A DNA stretch of 64,000 nucleotides from the NCBI RefSeq assembly GCF_004784475.1, contig NZ_SRRT01000010.1:116495-180494 (forward strand), in the 5' to 3' direction. Positions 61,769-64,000 of this stretch are shown here, piece by piece (within the stretch, counting starts at the first letter, position 1; every line of letters starts with the position of its first letter). Made by a program: the position numbers and the translations under genes. The DNA is from Streptomyces bauhiniae (GTDB lineage Bacteria > Actinomycetota > Actinomycetes > Streptomycetales > Streptomycetaceae). The notes beneath the pieces were generated by a model. The model saw nothing but the letters and a program-made list of their open reading frames with translations. It was not told the origin of the DNA and made no database searches.

Positions 61769-63871
61769 ATGGCCGCGGCGCTGGACGACGACGAGCTGCG
61801 CGCCCTCGCGGAGCTGCACGGCGTCGCCACCTCCTACAGCCCCTCCCCGGAGATCGTCGTCGCGGTGCCCGCCCCCGCCGTGATCGCCGCCCTGCGCGCC
61901 CTGGACGTCGACGCGAGCACCCCGGACGCCGTCCGTACCGCCCTCGTCGAGCGGGAGCGCGAGCTGCGGGAGCGGCTGCTGCCGCCCACCGTGGTCCGCT
62001 GGACCGGCCAGCCCGCCGCCGGCACCGGCACCCCCGCCCTCCCGGACCCCTTCGACGTCCTGCCGCCGGGCACCCGGATGGAGATCGACACCGAGCAGGG
62101 CGAGCGGCACACCGCCGTCGACGACCTCCCCACCGGCGTCCACCACGTCACCGTCACCGCCCCCGACGGACGTACCGGCCACGCCCACCTCATCGTCGCC
62201 CCCGAGCGCCTCCCCGCCCCCACGGGCCGCTCCTACGGGCTGCTCGCCCAGCTCTACTCCGTGCTCTCCCACCGCTCCTGGGGCATGGGCGACCTCGGGG
62301 ACCTCGCCGAGCTGGCCGCCTGGGCCGGACGGACCCACGGCGCCGGATTCGTGCAGGTCAACCCGTTGCACGCGGCCGTACCCGGCGCCCCCACCGACCC
62401 CTCCCCGTACCGCCCCTCCTCCCGCCGCTTCCCCGACCCGGTGCACCTGCGCGTCGAGGACGTCCCGGAGTACTCCTACGCCGAGCTGAACCCCCGGCTG
62501 CGCGAGCGGGCCGAGCGGCTGCGCGCCGACGTCCTCGACAAGGGCGCCCTCATCGACCGCGACGCGGTGTGGGAGCTGAAGCGCCAGGCGCTGGAGCAGG
62601 TCGTACGGGTCCCGCTCGGCCCCGGCCGGCAGGCCGCGTACGACGCCTTCCGGGCGGAGGAGGGCCAGGCGCTTCAGGACCACGCCACCTGGTACGCGCT
62701 GGCCGAGGAGCACGGCCCGGACTGGCGGACCTGGCCGGAGCCGCTGCGCGACCCCCGCTCGGCGGAGACCGCGCGGGCCCGCGCCCGCCTCGCCGACCGG
62801 GTCGAGTTCCACACCCGGCTCGCCTGGCTCACCGACGGGCAGCTCCGCGCCGCCCAGCGGGCCGCCGAGGAGGCCGGGATGCCGATCGGGATCGTGCACG
62901 ACCTCGCGGTCGGCGTGCATCCGGTCGGCGCCGACGCCTGGTCCCAGCAGGACCACTTCGCCGCCGGCATGTCGGTCGGCGCCCCGCCCGACGCCTTCAA
63001 CGCGCGCGGCCAGGACTGGGGCCTGCCGCCCTGGCGCCCGGACCGGCTCGCGGAGTCCGGCCACCTCCCGTACCGGCAACTGCTGCGCGCGCTGTTCCGG
63101 TACGCGGGCGCGCTGCGCATCGACCACGTGATGGGCCTGTTCCGGCTCTGGTGGGTCCCCGAGGGCAGCCCGCCCACCGACGGCACCTACGTCCGCTACG
63201 ACGCCGAGGCGATGCTCGCCCTGCTCGCGCTGGAGGCGTCCCGCGCGGGCGCGCTGGTGATCGGGGAGGACCTGGGCACCGTCGAGCCCGGCGTGCGGGA
63301 GACGCTGCAGCGGCGCGGGGTGCTGGGCACCTCCGTGCTGTGGTTCGAGCGGGACTGGACCGGCGACGGCCGTCCGCTGCCGCCGGAGAGCTGGCGCGAG
63401 GACTGCCTGGCCACCGCGACCACGCACGACCTGCCGCCCACGGCGGCCCGGCTCACCGGCGAGCACGTCGACCTGCGGGAGAAGCTCGGCCTGCTCATCA
63501 AGTCCGGCGCCGACGAGCGGGCCGACGCGGTCGCGGACACCGCCGAGTGGCTGGCCCTGCTCGGCAGCCTCGGGCTGCTGGACGCGCCCGCCGCCGGGCC
63601 GCCCGGCAGTGACGAGGAGGCCGAGATCCAGGGCTTCCACCGGTTCCTGCTGCGTACCCCGGCCCGGCTGGTCGGCATCTGGCTCCCGGACGGCATCGGG
63701 GACCGGCGCCCGCAGAACGTGCCCGGCACCTGGGACCAGTACCCGAACTGGCGCCTGCCGGTGTCCGACCCCCAGGGCCGACCGGTGCCGCTGGAGGAGC
63801 TGACGGCGTCCCCGAGGCTGGGGGCGCTGCTGGCCGCGGTGCAGGCGGGGCTGGGGCACAGCGGGCCCTGA
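61769..63871 (+). CDS. malQ: 4-alpha-glucanotransferase (amylomaltase)
   Basis: 700-residue GH77 enzyme that moves alpha-1,4-glucan segments in maltodextrin and glycogen metabolism. An N-terminal extension of about 150 residues, usual in actinobacterial MalQ, precedes the barrel. GH77 landmarks are SWGMGDLGDLAELA, VNPLHAAVPG, the nucleophile region GALRIDHVMGLFRLWW (Asp), acid/base VIGEDLGTV (Glu) and ATTHDLPPTA (third carboxylate Asp). The ATG stands directly after the stop of the small ORF upstream. A family extension in actinobacteria is normal, so the start is credible. Confidence 0.92.
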   Translation: MAAALDDDELRALAELHGVATSYSPSPEIVVAVPAPAVIAALRALDVDASTPDAVRTALVERERELRERLLPPTVVRWTGQPAAGTGTPALPDPFDVLPPGTRMEIDTEQGERHTAVDDLPTGVHHVTVTAPDGRTGHAHLIVAPERLPAPTGRSYGLLAQLYSVLSHRSWGMGDLGDLAELAAWAGRTHGAGFVQVNPLHAAVPGAPTDPSPYRPSSRRFPDPVHLRVEDVPEYSYAELNPRLRERAERLRADVLDKGALIDRDAVWELKRQALEQVVRVPLGPGRQAAYDAFRAEEGQALQDHATWYALAEEHGPDWRTWPEPLRDPRSAETARARARLADRVEFHTRLAWLTDGQLRAAQRAAEEAGMPIGIVHDLAVGVHPVGADAWSQQDHFAAGMSVGAPPDAFNARGQDWGLPPWRPDRLAESGHLPYRQLLRALFRYAGALRIDHVMGLFRLWWVPEGSPPTDGTYVRYDAEAMLALLALEASRAGALVIGEDLGTVEPGVRETLQRRGVLGTSVLWFERDWTGDGRPLPPESWREDCLATATTHDLPPTAARLTGEHVDLREKLGLLIKSGADERADAVADTAEWLALLGSLGLLDAPAAGPPGSDEEAEIQGFHRFLLRTPARLVGIWLPDGIGDRRPQNVPGTWDQYPNWRLPVSDPQGRPVPLEELTASPRLGALLAAVQAGLGHSGP

Positions 63872-63905
63872 GGGGCCGGTACGGCGGTTCGCTAACTTGG
63901 GGAGC

Positions 63906-64000
63906 GTGGACAAGAAGAACGCCCTGCGCGCCGGAGCCCTGGCGGCCGGCACGACGCTGATGATGCTGCTCATGTCGTCCCCCGCGCTCGCGCTCAGCCG
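63906..64000 (+). CDS. small exported or membrane protein, 3' end missing
   Basis: GTG 63906 opens a frame that runs off the window. Its first 31 residues form a signal peptide (DKKNALRAGALAAGTTLMMLLMSSPALALS). The upstream GGGGAG is a suitable ribosome site. The rest is not visible, so no function is given. Confidence 0.7.
   Translation, partial: MDKKNALRAGALAAGTTLMMLLMSSPALALS

Overview
The window reads as a Streptomyces chromosome. It is very GC-rich with strong third-position GC bias, uses many GTG and TTG starts, and joins genes through ATGA/GTGA overlaps. It also carries lineage markers: rodlins, chaplins, a MelC1/MelC2 tyrosinase pair, a sortase LAxTG-type surface protein, SsbB and a pair of dynamin-like GTPases. 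Gene order, from memory, resembles the S. coelicolor region around SCO2649 to SCO2730 in reverse orientation. No phage, transposase, CRISPR array or rRNA was seen. One tRNA is present.

Left end (1-6.5 kb): a tight myo-inositol catabolic operon, iolC (cut by the window edge) - a GC-rich repeat spacer - an aldolase of the Cgl0159 type - iolB - iolD - mmsA, closed by an intrinsic terminator. It is followed by an APC amino-acid permease and by an unusual 876-residue fusion of a secreted-type alpha/beta hydrolase to an ABC ATPase, with its ABC-2 permease partner.

Surface-coat region (11.8-29.9 kb): three rodlins, a short chaplin, a long sortase-anchored chaplin with a tandem-repeat stalk, a GH26 glycosidase, an eight-gene reverse-strand exopolysaccharide operon (priming transferase, two GT4 enzymes, Wzz-like protein, ligase/polymerase-like protein, flippase, deacetylase, acetyltransferase), another chaplin, a small secreted protein, melC1-melC2 and a fourth chaplin. 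Five rodlin/chaplin genes share a -35/-10 pattern of the kind read by the ECF sigma factor BldN. This ties them into one aerial-hypha regulon.

Cell-division and DNA region (30-40.9 kb): tRNA-Arg(UCU), two adjacent dynamin-like GTPases (DynB/DynA type), DnaA boxes upstream of ssbB, a thioester-domain surface adhesin, EttA, a thioesterase and small conserved genes.

Signalling region (40.9-52.8 kb): a truncated haemoglobin, a PIMT-like methyltransferase, and a reverse-strand cassette GlnX-like sensor - GlnH-like binding protein - helical unknown - PknG-like kinase - PP2C phosphatase - VWA protein - FHA protein. The first four resemble the mycobacterial amino-acid-sensing GlnX/GlnH/PknG pathway. 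The phosphatase, VWA and FHA genes look like added signalling parts.

Right end (53-64 kb): a BadF-type sugar kinase with a GH4 glycosidase, an MscS channel, an HNH endonuclease, an ECF sigma / membrane anti-sigma / ABC exporter operon, and malQ preceded by a small ORF. The last 95 bases hold the start of a small exported protein gene.
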